Below are positions 6,367 to 7,304 of a DNA stretch of 7,304 nt, piece by piece; within the stretch, counting starts at the first letter, position 1; each line of letters begins with the position of its first letter. The notes beneath the pieces are model-generated. The model was not told where the DNA came from, did not search any database, and worked only from the letters and a program-made list of their open reading frames with translations. The translations under genes and the position numbers were made by a program. The DNA lies in the NCBI GenBank assembly GCA_964466595.1, contig CAYXNR010000072.1, positions 1-7,304 on the forward strand, in the 5' to 3' direction. The stretch is from JABDGC01 sp964466595 (GTDB lineage: Bacteria > Pseudomonadota > Gammaproteobacteria > DSM-16500).

Positions 6367-6426
6367 CTAAGCGACTATATGGATAATTGAGTGTCTGATA
6401 CACTCATCATAGATGAGGTCAATGAA
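6367..6426 (+). repeat. 60-bp dispersed repeat, copy 2
   Basis: This is the partner of 4332-4390, about 92% identical and in the same orientation. It carries two overlapping perfect inverted repeats: GAGTGT (6389-6394) with ACACTC (6400-6405), loop CTGAT; and CTCATC (6403-6408) with GATGAG (6412-6417), loop ATA. Because both use CTC at 6403-6405, the two hairpins exclude each other. TTGAGT (6387-6392) and TAGATG (6410-6415) are 17 bp apart, a weak rightward promoter possibility. On the other strand TTGACC and TATCAG are 16 bp apart. It ends 32 bp before the barrel-protein ATG. Confidence 0.85.
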
Positions 6427-6458
6427 TAATAAATAATAAAGAAACCAAGGATCTTAGT

Positions 6459-6965
6459 ATGTTTAAAAAAGGATTAATTATTTGCACTGTTTTTATAGCT
6501 AGTTCTAGCCTGGCTGAACCCTATCTAGGCGGAAGCCTCGGACTGCAAAACACTCAAGCCTATACCGGCTTGCTGGCCTCTGTTTTTGGTGGATACAAGC
6601 TGACCTGTGGCGAATATCAAAACTATTATTTTGCCGGAGAAATTTTTGGAGACAGTGGCACCCTGCCCTTGAGTCAAAATTATTATCGTCGCACCAATTA
6701 TGGTTTCGGCCTCAGCTTTCTACCCGGTATTATTTTTCGCGAGACTGTCCTCACTTATCTGCGTATCGGTATAGAAACCTTTCGCTATTCTAAAACCTTG
6801 CAAATGTTCACCGGCGGCCAACTGGGCCTTGGTCTACAAACTAACCTGTCTGCCCATTGGGCTATTCGCGGCGAATATGTTTATACAGGAGCTGGAATTA
6901 TTCAAGATTTTGGAGATTCTCGTTTCAATTTTTTCAAACTGGGCCTCAGTTATTATTTTTTCTAG
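6459..6965 (+). CDS. Small outer-membrane beta-barrel protein, probably eight-stranded
   Basis: 168 aa. The N-terminus has a clear signal peptide: basic KK at 3-4, a hydrophobic core (5-14), then ASSSLA with likely cleavage after Ala19. The mature part alternates aromatic/hydrophobic and small/polar residues in about eight segments: 22-30, 37-49, 54-65, 79-90, 96-109, 116-131, 134-146 and 157-168. They are separated by Gly/Asn/Asp turns, which is the pattern of an eight-stranded barrel of OmpA- or OmpW-like size. It ends LGLSYYFF, the C-terminal aromatic motif recognised by the BAM assembly machinery. The ATG at 6459 has AAGGA about 8 nt upstream. It appears monocistronic, with copy 2 of the dispersed repeat in its 5' leader or promoter region. 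The precise family and ligand are unknown; it could be a surface antigen, an adhesin or a structural barrel. Confidence 0.88.
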   Translation: MFKKGLIICTVFIASSSLAEPYLGGSLGLQNTQAYTGLLASVFGGYKLTCGEYQNYYFAGEIFGDSGTLPLSQNYYRRTNYGFGLSFLPGIIFRETVLTYLRIGIETFRYSKTLQMFTGGQLGLGLQTNLSAHWAIRGEYVYTGAGIIQDFGDSRFNFFKLGLSYYFF

Positions 6966-6993
6966 CACAGGATTGTTTATTATTTAAGCAAGA

Positions 6994-7023
6994 CTAAGCG
7001 GCTCGCTTTTCCAAGCAGCTTAG
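6994..7023 (+). terminator. Weak terminator-like hairpin after the barrel gene
   Basis: CTAAGC (6994-6999) pairs with GCTTAG (7018-7023), and GCT (7001-7003) with AGC (7014-7016), with a G/A mismatch between them and a 10-nt loop. It lies 28 bp after the barrel stop codon. It is followed by GTAAAAAATAAC rather than a T tract, so intrinsic termination is doubtful. Confidence 0.25.
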
Positions 7024-7205
7024 GTAAAAAATAACAAGAAATGTCACTTTTACAGAAGGCTGTATAACGATAGCACATTTATCCTTGTATTTTATATTTA
7101 AGCTTACTCAATTCTTTTCTATTAATGATATGATGAATACTCAAACTGTATATATAAAGCATTGTATTCTGGAATCCGGCAGATACAGGAGAACGAAAGC
7201 AGACC

Positions 7206-7304
7206 ATGCTTCTTCAGGGTCTCAGTCAAAAGGTTACACGCGCCAGGCCAACCAGCAACATGATGTTCTCTGCAGCAGCCATTGCAGTTGTTAGCGAGGT
7301 TAAT
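7206..7304 (+). CDS. Start of an unidentified protein, truncated by the window end
   Basis: From the ATG at 7206 the frame stays open for 33 codons to the last base of the window (MLLQGLSQ..., then a hydrophobic SAAAIAVVSEV segment near residues 23-33). An in-frame TAA lies upstream near 7156 with no other ATG between. The Shine-Dalgarno candidate AGGAG (7187-7191) is 14 nt away, longer than usual, and only GAAAG is closer. TATAAA (7153-7158), in an AT-rich stretch with no good -35, may be part of its promoter. Base composition rises to about 50% GC from 7201, compared with the AT-rich spacer before it, as expected on entering a coding region. The N-terminus is amphipathic with Arg and Lys. 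The family cannot be recognised from so little, and it could be a chance open frame. Confidence 0.45.
   Translation, partial: MLLQGLSQKVTRARPTSNMMFSAAAIAVVSEVN

Larger units (their letters stand above)
6102..6458. other. Intergenic region of 357 bp between divergent hydrolase and barrel genes
   Basis: No gene is seen. From the left it holds the hydrolase promoter region (6102-6162), a very AT-rich stretch (about 6165-6235) ending in a TATACT (6223-6228) that could be a -10 for rightward transcription but lacks a good -35 at 17 bp, the GC-rich REP/dRS3-like hairpin (6259-6276), an unremarkable segment (6290-6366), and the 60-bp repeat copy 2 (6367-6426). The Shine-Dalgarno sequence of the barrel gene, AAGGA, sits 8 nt before its ATG. 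Confidence 0.8.

Noticed and set aside
6367..6426. CRISPR repeat or tandem array
   Set aside because: Only two copies exist, 2 kb apart, with no regular spacers and no cas genes.
7085..7294. Open plus-strand frame of 69 codons
   Set aside because: It begins in AT-rich intergenic DNA without a Shine-Dalgarno sequence. Its composition is unlike a protein (Ser/Cys/His-rich end), and the frame from 7206 fits the GC shift better.

Overview
The window looks like part of the chromosome of a host-associated gammaproteobacterium, most likely of the Legionellales (Legionella/Coxiella/Rickettsiella type). This is inference from gene content and style: moderately AT-rich DNA with short GC-rich palindromic repeats between genes, an orphan helical protein, a eukaryotic-type protein kinase, a serine hydrolase with a hydrophobic tail, an exported nucleoside hydrolase and a small outer-membrane barrel. 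No rRNA, tRNA, CRISPR array, transposase or phage gene was seen.

Left part (1-1915): a GC-rich inverted repeat (19-53) lies just beyond the 3' end of a minus-strand gene for a large, charged, helical protein of unknown family (1778 down to 93). A 137-bp spacer separates it from a divergent plus-strand gene.

Middle (1916-6101): a plus-strand, signal-peptide-bearing nucleoside hydrolase (1916-2932) converges on a minus-strand kinase gene (4329 down to 2929). Both stop codons are built from the same TTAA. Upstream of the kinase, on the same strand, is an alpha/beta hydrolase with a GHSQG nucleophile elbow and several predicted C-terminal membrane helices (6101 down to 4425). Hydrolase and kinase may be co-transcribed from a promoter with a perfect TATAAT near 6130.

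Right part (6102-7304): a 357-bp intergenic region holds a PmrA-box-like direct repeat, an AT-rich stretch, a perfect GC-rich REP/dRS3-like hairpin and the second copy of a 59/60-bp repeat. The first copy of that repeat overlaps the 5' end of the kinase ORF. After this comes a plus-strand small outer-membrane barrel gene (6459-6965), a weak hairpin, an AT-rich spacer, and the beginning of an open reading frame that runs off the window (7206 onward).

Taken together, the nucleoside hydrolase could release purine bases from host nucleosides in the periplasm. The kinase, the hydrolase and the helical protein have the appearance of secreted effectors acting in a eukaryotic host cell. No secretion signal was demonstrated, so that role is inference. 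The least explained item is the 59/60-bp repeat, which sits immediately 5' of two unrelated genes and can fold into overlapping hairpins.
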